Positions 18,064-26,219 of a DNA stretch of 57,500 nt are shown piece after piece. Within the stretch, counting starts at the first letter, position 1. Each line of letters starts with the position of its first letter. The notes under the pieces were generated by a model. The model saw only the letters and a list, made by a program, of their open reading frames with translations. It was not told the DNA's origin and ran no database searches. This stretch comes from Dyadobacter chenhuakuii. GTDB lineage: Bacteria; Bacteroidota; Bacteroidia; Cytophagales; Spirosomataceae. The translations under genes and the position numbers were made by a program. Location: assembly GCF_023821985.2 (NCBI RefSeq), contig NZ_CP098805.1, positions 4,460,001 through 4,517,500 of the forward strand. Direction: 5' to 3'.

Positions 18064-18630
18064 CTAAATCTTCAACCAGTTTTCCAACATTTCTTTGCCG
18101 TGCTCCGTCAGCACCGATTCCGGGTGAAATTGCAGGCCTTTTACATCATATTTCTTGTGCGAAAGTCCCATAACCCGGCCCTTTTCGTCCAGCGCCGTGA
18201 TCGTCAGATCGTCCGTAAATGTTTCCGGAATAACAGTCCAGGAGTGATAACGGCCGACTTTGATCTCTTGCGGAAGTCCCTGGAAAATGCGTTCGGTGGG
18301 ATCGGTCACAATGGCTGTGTCGCTGATGCCGTGCAGCACGTCGGTCATGTTTTCGAGCGTGGCACCATAAACTTCGCCGATGCCCTGGTGTCCCAGACAA
18401 ATGCCCAGAATGCTCTTGCTGGGTCCATATTCGCGAATAAGCTCGTGCATAATGCCCGCTTCCGAGGGAATGCCCGGACCTGGGGAAAGAAGAATTTTGT
18501 CGTAATTCCCAACCTCCTCGAGCGCGATTTTATCATTGCGGACAATGTCCACCTGGTCATTCAGCTCGCGAAGAATGTAAACGAGATTGTAAGTGAAAGA
18601 GTCGTAATTATCGAGCACTAAAATTTTCAT
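18064..18630 (-). CDS. trpG: Anthranilate synthase glutamine amidotransferase subunit
   Basis: A 188-residue class I amidotransferase that supplies ammonia to TrpE. Cys78 in ILGICLGHQGIGE is the nucleophile, and LQFHPESVLTEHG gives the His-Glu pair. LLSPGPGIPSEAG is the conserved substrate loop. In many bacteria one such subunit serves both anthranilate and aminodeoxychorismate synthesis; the position directly after trpE argues for trpG as the main role, with pabA as a possible second one. Confidence 0.95.
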   Translation of the reverse strand: MKILVLDNYDSFTYNLVYILRELNDQVDIVRNDKIALEEVGNYDKILLSPGPGIPSEAGIMHELIREYGPSKSILGICLGHQGIGEVYGATLENMTDVLHGISDTAIVTDPTERIFQGLPQEIKVGRYHSWTVIPETFTDDLTITALDEKGRVMGLSHKKYDVKGLQFHPESVLTEHGKEMLENWLKI

Positions 18631-18662
18631 TATTTCCTGTATTTGAGGATTTTACCAATGAT

Positions 18663-20078
18663 TTAAATTTCTCCTGCAAAGTCAATCGCCTTTCTCAAAG
18701 CGGCCAGCTTGCTGTTAATCTCCTGCAATTCGCTCTCCACATTCGACTTCGCCACAACGCCCATCCCAGCCCTGAAAAACAGTGTGTTATTCTTGCTAAG
18801 GAACGTCCTGATCGCAATGGCGTGGTTGAAATCCCCATTGAAATCCATAAACCCGATCGCGCCGCCGTAAATGCTCCGGTTGCTCGTTTCCATCTGATCG
18901 ATGAGCTTCATTGCATTGTGCTTGGGCGCACCCGAGAGCGTTCCTGCGGGAAATGTGTCCGCCACCAGCTGCAAAGGATTTACGCCTTCATTCATCTTTC
19001 CTACGACTTTGGAAACCAAGTGGATTACGTGCGAATAATACTGGACTTCCTTATAATTCGTCACTTTCACCGCATCACAACTTCTGCTCAAATCGTTTCT
19101 TGCCAGATCAACAAGCATTACGTGCTCCGCAGTTTCCTTAGGATCATTCAACAATGCCTGTGCCGCCTCGGCATCCGCCTGGTCATCGCCCGTTCTGCGG
19201 AATGTGCCTGCTATGGGGTGGATTTCAGCTTGTCCGTTTTTGATAAAAATTTGTTTCTCAGGCGAAGAACCGAAGATCTTGTAACTGCCGTAATCGAAAT
19301 AAAATAAATAAGGCGAGGGATTAATAGAGCGCAAAGCGCGGTAAACATTGAATTCATCGCCCTGGAAATCACGGCTGAAACGGCGTGAAGGCACGATCTG
19401 GAACACATCACCGCGGAGGCAATGATCGATTCCCTTCTGGATTACGCCACGCATTTCGTCATCCGTAACATTAGACGTTTCTTCGGAAGCGATCTGAAAG
19501 CCGTATTTAGGAAAATTGCGGTTTTTGATCAAAATTTCAATCTGCTCAATGCCGCTTTCCTGCTCGTCGTTGCCATACTGATGTTCAAAAATGTAAAGCT
19601 CATTTTTGAAATGGTTAATGGCGATTACATAGCGGTAAACCTGGTAAAATATCTGGTCTATTTCTGTTTCCGGACTCGCTGGCTGAATCGTAATGTCTTC
19701 AAAATAACTCACTGCATCGTAAGTCATATGTCCGAAAAGACCATTGGAAATAAATGGAAAACCGCTTTTTTCCGATTTGAAACTTTGCGCAAATGCATAT
19801 AATGTCTGCACAGCATCTCTCGGATTTTCCAGCGTGATATTTTGCTGCTGCCCGTCCGGAAATTGCTGCGTAACCACATTTTGACTCAGCTTGAAAAAAG
19901 CAACCGGATCACAGCAGATGTAGGTAAATGAGTTCTCATTGCCGTGATAGTCAGAGCTTTCCAGCAAAATGGTATTGATGAAACGATCTCTTAATTTTAA
20001 ATAGATAGAAACCGGTGTTAATGTGTCCGCCAATAATTTTTTGTGACGGGTCGTAATCTGAAAGGTAGGATTTGACAT
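18663..20078 (-). CDS. trpE: Anthranilate synthase component I
   Basis: A 471-residue chorismate-utilising enzyme that makes anthranilate from chorismate and ammonia. The C-terminal catalytic domain shows HPIAGTFRRTGDD, EHVMLVDLARNDLSRSC, TFPAGTLSGAPK and FRAGMGVVAKS. The N-terminal LLES (residues 38-41) is the tryptophan feedback site known from other TrpE proteins, which supports trpE rather than pabB. It is the first structural gene of the operon. A leader peptide rich in Trp codons and a terminator lie upstream, so transcription into trpE is probably attenuated when charged tRNA-Trp is plentiful. Confidence 0.97.
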   Translation of the reverse strand: MSNPTFQITTRHKKLLADTLTPVSIYLKLRDRFINTILLESSDYHGNENSFTYICCDPVAFFKLSQNVVTQQFPDGQQQNITLENPRDAVQTLYAFAQSFKSEKSGFPFISNGLFGHMTYDAVSYFEDITIQPASPETEIDQIFYQVYRYVIAINHFKNELYIFEHQYGNDEQESGIEQIEILIKNRNFPKYGFQIASEETSNVTDDEMRGVIQKGIDHCLRGDVFQIVPSRRFSRDFQGDEFNVYRALRSINPSPYLFYFDYGSYKIFGSSPEKQIFIKNGQAEIHPIAGTFRRTGDDQADAEAAQALLNDPKETAEHVMLVDLARNDLSRSCDAVKVTNYKEVQYYSHVIHLVSKVVGKMNEGVNPLQLVADTFPAGTLSGAPKHNAMKLIDQMETSNRSIYGGAIGFMDFNGDFNHAIAIRTFLSKNNTLFFRAGMGVVAKSNVESELQEINSKLAALRKAIDFAGEI

Positions 20079-20110
20079 TTTTTAAATCTTAAAATTTTTA
20101 ATAATGGCAC

Positions 20111-20150
20111 AAAAAAAACGGCTCGCTGTCAGATGAACAGCGAGCCGTTT
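20111..20150 (-). terminator. Attenuator terminator hairpin upstream of trpE
   Basis: Fourteen-bp perfect stem (20137-20150 with 20116-20129), 7-nt loop, then eight U residues on the minus strand (20118-20111). It lies 35 nt after the trpL stop and 33 nt before the trpE start. It is GC-rich and strong enough to stop most transcription unless an alternative structure forms. The leader segment containing GACGAGT can pair with GCTCG of the 5' arm, but only over about 5 bp, so the antiterminator is not convincingly resolved. Confidence 0.93.
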
Positions 20151-20184
20151 GTAAAGTATATTTTTATTTATACCAAAGCAATAG

Positions 20185-20247
20185 CTACTCGTCCATCTTG
20201 TTAAGACGTGCACGCCACCACCAAATAGTATTCAAATAGTTTTTCAT
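20185..20247 (-). CDS. trpL: trp operon leader peptide, three consecutive Trp codons
   Basis: A 20-codon open frame from ATG (20247) to TAG (20185). The peptide starts MKNYLNT and continues IWWWRARLNKMDE. Trp codons 9-11 (TGG TGG TGG, 20215-20223) are the hallmark of ribosome-sensed attenuation: a ribosome stalled there for lack of charged tRNA-Trp would change folding of the downstream RNA and prevent formation of the terminator at 20111-20150. The sensing logic is known from the E. coli trp leader; its use here is inferred from layout. An A-rich stretch and no Shine-Dalgarno site precede the ATG, normal for this phylum. Confidence 0.92.
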   Translation of the reverse strand: MKNYLNTIWWWRARLNKMDE

Positions 20248-20295
20248 ATCTCGGTTTGACAAGTCATGCGATATTTCATGCGACATTGTCACTGG

Positions 20296-20303
20296 CAAAT
20301 ATA
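20296..20303 (-). promoter_or_regulatory. Possible -7 element of the trp promoter
   Basis: Read on the minus strand the octamer TATATTTG matches the Bacteroidota -7 consensus TAnnTTTG. It would place the transcript start near 20290, about 43 nt upstream of trpL. No TTG is found at the expected 19-21 bp spacing, so the assignment is tentative. An 11-nt direct repeat (20264-20274 and 20276-20286, TCATGCGAyAT) lies just downstream. Confidence 0.45.
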
Positions 20304-20362
20304 GAATAAAATAAATATGATTTAATTTATTTTAAAAAAAATTATTGCAATGTTTCGTTCAG

Positions 20363-20896
20363 TTACTTCTCGCGTATCCGCTTCACGATCCGGACGGCTG
20401 TCATCATCAGAACCGCAAAAATAACCAGCCCCAGCACGCCCCAGAGCCAATCGACAGTATTTTTCAAAACCACCAGGAAAACGATGGAGAAAAGAAAGAT
20501 CGTGGCAATCTCATTGAAAAGCCGCAGCTGAAAAGACGAAAACCGGAATATTCCGCGACGCAGTTCCAGCAGAATCTTCCGCGTGTAAAAATGATAAGCC
20601 AGCAAACCGGCCACAAAAAGCAATTTCAGCTGCATCCAGTCCTGATCGAGCCAGGAAGGCGTAATGTATAGCATTATGGACCCGAAAATGATCGTCAGCC
20701 AGCAAGCAGGCGTCATAATGGCATTCCAAAGCAACTTTTCCATCTTGCTAAACTGCGCAAAAAGAACCTGCCGCTCCGCTTCTGTTTTGTCCCGGGCCTC
20801 GGTGTGGTAAACAAACAGCCTCGGCATATAAAACAATCCGGCAAACCAGGAGACCACGAAAATGATATGCAGCGCCTTAAAATGAAGATAAGTCAT
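20363..20896 (-). CDS. hemJ: Protoporphyrinogen IX oxidase HemJ-like membrane protein
   Basis: A 177-residue protein with four or five hydrophobic helices. The start MTYLHFKALHIIFVVSWFAG at 20896 matches the HemJ/UPF0093 (CopD-like) family, with the conserved His10 in KALH and the following YMPRLFVYH. Further conserved segments are the MTPACWLTI helix and WMQLKLLFVAGLLAYH. The open frame extends 49 codons upstream, but that part is rich in Cys/Arg and lacks family similarity. HemJ oxidises protoporphyrinogen IX in heme synthesis in bacteria lacking HemG/HemY. The gene is alone and divergent from msrA. Confidence 0.85.
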   Translation of the reverse strand: MTYLHFKALHIIFVVSWFAGLFYMPRLFVYHTEARDKTEAERQVLFAQFSKMEKLLWNAIMTPACWLTIIFGSIMLYITPSWLDQDWMQLKLLFVAGLLAYHFYTRKILLELRRGIFRFSSFQLRLFNEIATIFLFSIVFLVVLKNTVDWLWGVLGLVIFAVLMMTAVRIVKRIREK

Positions 20897-21060
20897 GGTT
20901 ATGTAGTAATCACGGCGCGGGCAGGCCGCAGAAGCATTCTGCCCCGGGCAAACAGCCGATCTTTTTGAATTCAAATTTCGTAAATATTGTGCGAATCCGC
21001 CGGATAAACTTTCTTGGAACGCGATTGGTTTACCAATTAGCAATAATACAATTCAACAAC

Positions 21061-21750
21061 ATGAGGACTACGATCCCAATTTTCACGTTCCTGTTTTTGT
21101 GTTGCATGGTGGTGATATCATGCGCACAGTCGGATAAAAAACAAAAAAAGCAGATGAATAACGAAGCGTCTTCTACGGCATTGGACGAAGATAATGTGGA
21201 TATGGCCAACACTGAAATTGCAACATTCGGAACAGGATGTTTTTGGTGTACGGAAGCTGTGCTGGAATCTTTGGACGGTGTAAAAAAAGTGGTTTCGGGC
21301 TATGCCGGCGGCAGTGTTGCCAACCCGAGTTATAAGGAGGTTTGCACGGGAACAACCGGGCATGCAGAGTGTGTGGAGGTTGTTTATGACCCGAAAGTCA
21401 TCACCTATGCGGAACTTTTAGAGGCATTTTTCCGCAGCCACGACCCGACATCGCTGAATAAGCAGGGAAATGACATTGGAACACAGTATAGGTCGGTGAT
21501 TTTTTATCACAACGAGGACCAGCGCAAATTAGCGGAACAGGCCAAGGCCGAACTGGACAAATCAGGCGCCTATGCGAAGCCAATCGTGACGGAAATTTCG
21601 AAAGCTCCCAAGTTTTATATTGCTGAGGATTACCATCAAAACTACTTTGCAAACAACCCGGATCAAGGCTACTGCTCATTTGTGATCGCGCCTAAACTGG
21701 ACAAGTTTAAGAAGGTTTTCAAAGAAAAATTGAGAAAGAATACATTATAG
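21061..21750 (+). CDS. msrA: Lipoprotein peptide-methionine (S)-S-oxide reductase
   Basis: A 229-residue protein. The start at 21061 gives a lipoprotein signal MRTTIPIFTFLFLCCMVVIS with Cys21 as lipidation site; the upstream in-frame extension to 20965 is not credible. After a charged linker, the MsrA domain begins with ATFGTGCFWCTEAV, with Cys60 as the catalytic nucleophile, and continues with SGYAGGS, TGHAECVEV, SHDPTSLNKQGNDIGTQYRS and AEDYHQNYF. It reduces methionine-S-sulfoxide in proteins; lipidation places it in the envelope for repair of oxidised exported proteins. It is monocistronic, with a terminator directly after. Confidence 0.94.
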   Translation: MRTTIPIFTFLFLCCMVVISCAQSDKKQKKQMNNEASSTALDEDNVDMANTEIATFGTGCFWCTEAVLESLDGVKKVVSGYAGGSVANPSYKEVCTGTTGHAECVEVVYDPKVITYAELLEAFFRSHDPTSLNKQGNDIGTQYRSVIFYHNEDQRKLAEQAKAELDKSGAYAKPIVTEISKAPKFYIAEDYHQNYFANNPDQGYCSFVIAPKLDKFKKVFKEKLRKNTL

Positions 21751-21753
21751 ATC

Positions 21754-21783
21754 AGGGGTGAAGTTTCGGCTTCGCCCCTTTTG
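21754..21783 (+). terminator. Terminator of msrA
   Basis: A nine-bp stem (GGGGTGAAG with CTTCGCCCC, one G-T pair) begins a few bases past the msrA stop and is followed by TTTT. Confidence 0.8.
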
Positions 21784-21891
21784 TTTAGGCATCGCCCCGA
21801 ATAATAACTACAATGGCACAAGTTTTGAAGCATTGAAATTATGGCTTTAATTTGTGCCATTATTATTTTTAACAATAACTAATCTATTACG

Positions 21892-22419
21892 ATGAAAAAG
21901 ATTCTATTTATGTTTTTCGTTGCGGCCGTCCTAGGCGTAACTTCGGAAAAGGCTTTTGCCCAACAATTTGAAAAAGGAGATAAATTATTGAATGTTGGTA
22001 TTAACCTTGGCGGAACTTACGGCGGCGGCGGAATCGGTGCTGGTGCTTCCTACGAAGGTGGTGTACACGACTTTATTAGCGTCGGTGGTCAGTTTGACTT
22101 TGTACACTGGGGTTACGGCGGCGGAATTTATGGTTACGGCTGGAATTACAATTTCATTAGCATTGGTGCAAGGGGTTCATACCATTTTGGAAAGCACTTC
22201 CTGACTATCGATAATCTTGATCTTTACGCTGGTCCGGCATTAGGTTATCGTATTGCTACTTCTTCTTATGACGGTGTTGGTTATGATGCTTACGGAAGCG
22301 GCGTATTCTTCGGAGCGTTTGCAGGTGCACGTTACTATTTCAAACCTACTGTCGGTGTTTTTGCAGAAGTTGGTTACAATGCATCGCCATTGAAAGCAGG
22401 ATTAACATTCAAGTTCTAA
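21892..22419 (+). CDS. Small glycine/tyrosine-rich outer-membrane beta-barrel protein
   Basis: A 175-residue protein with a signal peptide MKKILFMFFVAAVLGVTSEKAFA cut before QQFEKG. The mature protein alternates short Gly/Tyr-rich turns (GGTYGGGGIGAGASYEGG, HWGYGGGIYGYGWNYN) with strands such as ISIGARGSYHFG and GVFAEVGYNASPLKAGLTFKF, ending in Phe as barrel proteins do. It resembles OmpX/OmpA-barrel-like proteins of 8 strands. Transport specificity cannot be told. It stands alone between msrA and a bidirectional terminator. Confidence 0.82.
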   Translation: MKKILFMFFVAAVLGVTSEKAFAQQFEKGDKLLNVGINLGGTYGGGGIGAGASYEGGVHDFISVGGQFDFVHWGYGGGIYGYGWNYNFISIGARGSYHFGKHFLTIDNLDLYAGPALGYRIATSSYDGVGYDAYGSGVFFGAFAGARYYFKPTVGVFAEVGYNASPLKAGLTFKF

Positions 22420-22436
22420 TTAGAACAAAATATATG

Positions 22437-22473
22437 AAAAAGGCTTCGGAAAACCTCCGAAGCCTTTTTTTTT
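22437..22473. terminator. Bidirectional terminator between convergent genes
   Basis: A ten-bp core stem (22441-22450 with 22456-22465) is flanked by an A-run on the left and nine Ts on the right, so it can terminate both the barrel gene (+) and the unknown gene ending at 22488 (-). Confidence 0.9.
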
Positions 22474-22487
22474 GTGCATTACTTGCA

Positions 22488-23267
22488 TTAAAATTGCATG
22501 CTCAATGCTAAATGGCCTGATCTGTTTGCAGGATTAAATCCTGGACTTATGCGAAATGTTATCGGTTCGTTTCTTCTGGTGAGCTCCCTTCTTACCCTGG
22601 TTGCTTTGGAGCCGTTTTTGCCGCCCTTTACAAACCCAACCGTGCCTACTGTGACCGCACCGGCAAACCCGCCGATCATCATCCAAGCGCCTCTCATTGC
22701 TCTTTTTTCGTCCTGATAAGTCGCATAGTTCCCATTGGCGTCTGTGGCACTTACTACAATCCCGGTTCCTATTGCCGCGACAATCACGCCCGCTGAAACC
22801 CCGGCGATACCCATGATCATTCCGCCCTTTGACTTAGTTTTATAATATTTGTAGATAGCCCGAAGCCTGTCCGGGGTCGCAGTTCGCAACTCTTCTTGAA
22901 AACGCGCTTTTGGAGAAACTGCTGTGGACGATGATGCTACCGGCACAGTTGCTTTCGGAGCTGCCGGAGCATAATAACCCGGCACTTCCATCACCGCTTC
23001 AAATGTCTCAACCTCACCATTACCATAATGGATGGATGCGATTTCACTCTTTCTAGCTGAAAAAAGAGGGCCCTCGGGATCCGTTAATTTCTTATACTTC
23101 ACAACATTATCATCGACTTCCTGTATGAGGACTTCGAGCTTCGTGGCATTGCGGAGGGTGATAACGTCGGCTTTGCGGGGCGTTTGGGCATGAGCGAAAT
23201 AGGCGGCTAATACCAAAAACAGAAAGAAGACCGATCTGATCTTCTTCCGGAGCATTGTGATTTTCAT
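22488..23267 (-). CDS. Exported protein of unknown function, tandem paralogue 1
   Basis: A 259-residue protein, possibly starting at the internal Met5 (MLRKKIRS). The signal peptide is MLRKKIRSVFFLFLVLAAYFAHA before QTPRK. A first beta-rich domain (ADVITLRNATKLEVLIQEVDDNVVKYKKL) is followed by a Pro/Ala/Ser linker, then a helical hydrophobic region with many Gly (GGMIMGIAGVSAGVIVAAIGTGIVV and AWMMIGGFAGAVTVGTVGFVKGG). The end is RRELTRRNEPITF and SGHLALSMQF. It is homologous in layout to the next gene (VI-x-L/K-R start, Gly-rich membrane segments, R-R-x-L-x-R-R-N, SG-L-L-x-F end). No function is known to me. The C-terminal Phe with alternating residues could be a surface-anchoring strand. Confidence 0.75.
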   Translation of the reverse strand: MKITMLRKKIRSVFFLFLVLAAYFAHAQTPRKADVITLRNATKLEVLIQEVDDNVVKYKKLTDPEGPLFSARKSEIASIHYGNGEVETFEAVMEVPGYYAPAAPKATVPVASSSTAVSPKARFQEELRTATPDRLRAIYKYYKTKSKGGMIMGIAGVSAGVIVAAIGTGIVVSATDANGNYATYQDEKRAMRGAWMMIGGFAGAVTVGTVGFVKGGKNGSKATRVRRELTRRNEPITFRISPGFNPANRSGHLALSMQF

Positions 23268-23326
23268 TCAGGAAGGATGTTATAATACGACATTTAGTAA
23301 CCATTAATGTTACTAAATAAAAGGTA

Positions 23327-24058
23327 TTAAAACGATAACCTCAATGATAATTGGCCTGACTTATTGAACGGGTCCAAATTAGGACTGACTGTTAAAATGC
23401 TCAATGACTGATTTCTGCGCAACAATTCCGTCTTTACTTTCTCCGCTTTCTTGCGATGGAATTTGTAATTGCGAAAGCCGATAAGCCCAAGCCCTACACC
23501 CAATACCGGACCCGCAATGGCCAGGGAGTTTCCTATGGTTTTATTGTCCGGGCTGGTGCCTGAACCCGCTATAATAACGCCTGAAACGAGCGAAGCGGCA
23601 GCAAAAGAAGTAAATACAATAGCACCTGTTTTTCCGTCCATCGATCTGTCATGGTGATAGCGATATTTGTCCCGGAGCTGATCCGAATTCGCCATTACCA
23701 CACTTCTTTCAAACTTGTCTGTGGGCAGATTAGCCATGTCGGCGTATTGCCCGACGCTATCCGGCGGAACGTGACCGATCAGGACAGAATCTCTTACATG
23801 AATGATTTTACCGGTTTTGAGGATTACCCGCGCGACATTATCAAGGTAAATGTAGCTTTTTGCGCTATCAGCTGTTCCGAGATCGCGATAGTTGATCTTT
23901 TCATAACTCATTTGGGTAATCAGCGCCTGGATCTTCGAACTGTCGCGCTTGACGATAACGTCGTTTTTTGGACTTTGCGCCCAGGATGAGCTTGTAACAA
24001 TAAGACTTAAAACAACGCCTAAGACCAGGCTTGGTTTGATAAATGTGTGTAAATGCAT
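23327..24058 (-). CDS. Exported protein of unknown function, tandem paralogue 2
   Basis: A 243-residue protein with a signal peptide (MHLHTFIKPSLVLGVVLSLIVTSSSWA before QSPKND). The domain NDVIVKRDSSKIQALITQMSYEKINYRDL corresponds to the start of paralogue 1. It is followed by YIYLDNVARVILKTGKIIHV, a helical stretch SDQLRDKYRYHHDRS, and Gly-rich hydrophobic segments (AAASLVSGVIIAGSGT, IAGPVLGVGLGLIGFRNY). It ends KVKTELLRRNQSLSIL and SGQLSLRLSF like its neighbour. The genes are 59 bp apart on the same strand and probably arose by duplication. The two hydrophobic segments suggest membrane insertion of an otherwise exported protein. Function unknown. Confidence 0.75.
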   Translation of the reverse strand: MHLHTFIKPSLVLGVVLSLIVTSSSWAQSPKNDVIVKRDSSKIQALITQMSYEKINYRDLGTADSAKSYIYLDNVARVILKTGKIIHVRDSVLIGHVPPDSVGQYADMANLPTDKFERSVVMANSDQLRDKYRYHHDRSMDGKTGAIVFTSFAAASLVSGVIIAGSGTSPDNKTIGNSLAIAGPVLGVGLGLIGFRNYKFHRKKAEKVKTELLRRNQSLSILTVSPNLDPFNKSGQLSLRLSF

Positions 24059-24131
24059 GATTTTAATGTTAGGTTGAAATGGATTGTAAGCTACACAATC
24101 TTTACAGACAACCCTTAAAAAACTATGCTAA

Positions 24132-24854
24132 CTATACGCCAAATTTGTTGAGCTGCTTGACAAGTACTTCAAAATCTTTGGGATACGGTGCTTCCACCCG
24201 GATAGGATCTCCATTCATTAATGCAAAGGACAATGCAAAGGCATGTAGCGCAACACGCTGAATAAGAGGCTGTTCCTCAGTTTCCTTTTTCAAATTGAAT
24301 TTTCTTTTCAAACTCGAAAGGAAAATAGGTTCACCGCCATATTGCGGGTCACAGACGATGGGCGCTTTCAGGCACGAAAGGTGAATCCGGATCTGGTGCA
24401 TGCGCCCGGTGATGGGGATGCATTCCACCAATGTGTACCCGCGATAAACTTTTAATGTATTAAAAATAGTCTCTGCAACTTTGCCCTCGGCCCGGTCTAT
24501 CTTAACGGCGGTTCCATTTTTTAGTGGTAAAATGGGTAAGAACACGGAAATGCTGTCGAGGTTGTGAATGCCGGTTGCAACGGCATGATAGCGTTTCGTT
24601 ACTTCCCTATGCTCAAATTGCATGGCTAAATGCCGGTAAGCAGCGGGATTTTTGGCAAAAGCGAGCACGCCGGAAGTTTCTTTATCCAACCTGTGCGCCG
24701 CCTGTAGTTCTGAATTATATTCTTTGGCCAACCGCAGCACGCTTCCTCCCCTATCTGCCGTCCTTTCATCCAATGTCGCCAGATGCGGTGGCTTATTAAC
24801 GAGTAAAAAGTCCTCGTCTTCAAACAATATCAGGTCCTTAAAATTGATCTTCAT
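24132..24854 (-). CDS. RluA-family pseudouridine synthase (first of two)
   Basis: A 240-residue enzyme. AAHRLDKETSGVLAFAKN holds the catalytic Asp of the RluA family; GRMHQIRIHLSCLKAPIVCDPQYGG is the second conserved block. It lacks an S4 domain, so it resembles the short RluA/TruC-like members that modify specific rRNA or tRNA positions. The exact target cannot be assigned. An inverted repeat that could terminate the upstream ABC gene lies just before its start. Confidence 0.9.
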   Translation of the reverse strand: MKINFKDLILFEDEDFLLVNKPPHLATLDERTADRGGSVLRLAKEYNSELQAAHRLDKETSGVLAFAKNPAAYRHLAMQFEHREVTKRYHAVATGIHNLDSISVFLPILPLKNGTAVKIDRAEGKVAETIFNTLKVYRGYTLVECIPITGRMHQIRIHLSCLKAPIVCDPQYGGEPIFLSSLKRKFNLKKETEEQPLIQRVALHAFALSFALMNGDPIRVEAPYPKDFEVLVKQLNKFGV

Positions 24855-24861
24855 AAATCTT

Positions 24862-24912
24862 CAAATAAAAATAATCCGGAAAAACGACCACGAACGGTAA
24901 TTCTTCCGGATT
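24862..24912 (-). terminator. Possible terminator between ABC ATPase and pseudouridine synthase genes
   Basis: A nine-bp inverted repeat AATCCGGAA/TTCCGGATT (24873-24881 and 24904-24912) with a 22-nt loop is followed on the minus strand by ATTTTTATTTG. The long loop lowers confidence. Confidence 0.5.
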
Positions 24913-24981
24913 GGCTCAATTTGCGAGCGTTTCTAATACAAAGGTAATTAATATTGAATTTAATATAAGCCGAAAATCGAT

Positions 24982-25692
24982 CTAAGCCAAAGCGCTAACC
25001 TTCGTTGGGTTGGGGTTGATGGTGTCGGATTCGACGAGGCCGTCGCGTAGGCGGACGATTCTGTGGGCGTAATGGGCGATGTCCTCTTCGTGGGTAACCA
25101 TTACAATGGTGTTGCCTTTGCTATATAACTGGTCGAAAAGATCCATGATTTCGTAGGATGTTTTGGAATCCAGATTTCCCGTAGGCTCATCGGCTAGCAG
25201 GATGCTGGGATCATTCACAAGCGCCCGTGCAATCGCAACACGCTGGCGCTGACCGCCGGAGAGTTCGTTAGGCTTATGTCCCGCGCGATTTTCCAGCCCC
25301 ACGTTTTTAAGCGATAACATTGCTTTTTCTGTGCGATCTGATTTACTTAATCCCGCATAAATGAGTGGCAGTGCAACATTATCGAGCGAGGACATCCTAG
25401 GTAAAAGATTAAATGTCTGAAACACAAAACCGATTTCCTTGTTTCGGATTTCAGCCAGTTCACTTTCCGTCATGTCACTTACATCTTTGTTATTGAGGAT
25501 GTAACGACCTGTCGTAGGCGTGTCCAGGCAGCCGATAATGTTCATTAATGTAGATTTTCCCGAACCGGAAGGCCCCATAAAAGCCACGTATTCCCCCTTA
25601 TTGACAGAAATCGTGACCGATTTTAAAGCCTGGATCACCTCACTCCCCATCACATAACGTTTCGAAATTTCAGTGGTCTCAATGATTCTCAT
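24982..25692 (-). CDS. ABC transporter ATP-binding protein, MacB/LolD type
   Basis: A 236-residue ATPase. Walker A is GPSGSGKST (residues 40-48), the Q-loop lies in [13 protein letters not shown], the signature is [15 protein letters not shown], Walker B is [12 protein letters not shown], and the H-loop is VMVTHEED. The combination [21 protein letters not shown] with [14 protein letters not shown] is typical of the MacB/LolD/FtsE group, which works with FtsX-like permeases in lipoprotein release or export. No permease is adjacent, so the partner must be encoded elsewhere. The start after A-rich DNA is clear. Confidence 0.93.
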   Translation of the reverse strand: MRIIETTEISKRYVMGSEVIQALKSVTISVNKGEYVAFMGPSGSGKSTLMNIIGCLDTPTTGRYILNNKDVSDMTESELAEIRNKEIGFVFQTFNLLPRMSSLDNVALPLIYAGLSKSDRTEKAMLSLKNVGLENRAGHKPNELSGGQRQRVAIARALVNDPSILLADEPTGNLDSKTSYEIMDLFDQLYSKGNTIVMVTHEEDIAHYAHRIVRLRDGLVESDTINPNPTKVSALA

Positions 25693-25730
25693 GTGATGGT
25701 TTTTCAGAATTGGGATAAAATATTTGAATT

Positions 25731-26183
25731 TTAAGCGGCGGACATGATGGTGCGCAAATGGCTGCTCACATACAAAGCGGCAAGAATTACGGCTGGCGAA
25801 ACCGACTCATTATCAACAGTGCCTTCATCTTTCCAGAAGCTCGTTAATGTAAATTCCGTGGCTTCCTCGGCGGTTTTTACTACCCACTTTCTTCTTGTCC
25901 AGGACTCATATTTCCAGTTATACAGCTCATCCTCGTAGGTAATCGTGGCAGACCCGTTCCAAAGATTGTATTTGATCTCGCCAAGCACCTTCGCACCGTC
26001 TATATCCAGAATTTTGGTGACAGTGTTGAGTAAGCCTTCGTTTTTGAATCTGAGCAAATAGCCGTTTAATTCACCGTAGCCAGTGCTTTTCCAGAAATTT
26101 GTCTTTAATAACCCCACAATCAGCTTGCCTCGAAAGATCCGGCATTCGGTTCCGCTAATGTTGGATTTCCAGAATAAAGACAT
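25731..26183 (-). CDS. Small unknown protein, probably beta-rich
   Basis: A 150-residue protein without signal peptide. Alternating patterns ([50 protein letters not shown]) suggest a mainly beta fold, and the last 25 residues ([22 protein letters not shown]) form a hydrophobic helix. This layout is loosely like tubby/LURP-one-type barrels, but I do not claim membership. It lies 37 bp after the large membrane-TPR gene and 38 bp before the ABC ATPase on the same strand, so the three may be co-transcribed. Confidence 0.7.
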   Translation of the reverse strand: MSLFWKSNISGTECRIFRGKLIVGLLKTNFWKSTGYGELNGYLLRFKNEGLLNTVTKILDIDGAKVLGEIKYNLWNGSATITYEDELYNWKYESWTRRKWVVKTAEEATEFTLTSFWKDEGTVDNESVSPAVILAALYVSSHLRTIMSAA

Positions 26184-26219
26184 GTTGATGAAGTGTAATG
26201 ATTTCCCTAAAATATTAAA

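Noticed and set aside
18663..20078. Reading of trpE-trpG as pabB-pabA
   Set aside because: The LLES feedback motif, the Trp-codon leader and the complete downstream trp genes favour anthranilate synthase.
20098..21865. Shared 15-mer TTTGTGCCATTATTA upstream of trpE (minus) and of the small barrel gene (plus)
   Set aside because: Several chance 15-mer matches are expected among all positions of both strands, and the contexts differ; the 10-bp inverted repeat at 21812-21861 has a 30-nt loop and no clear role.
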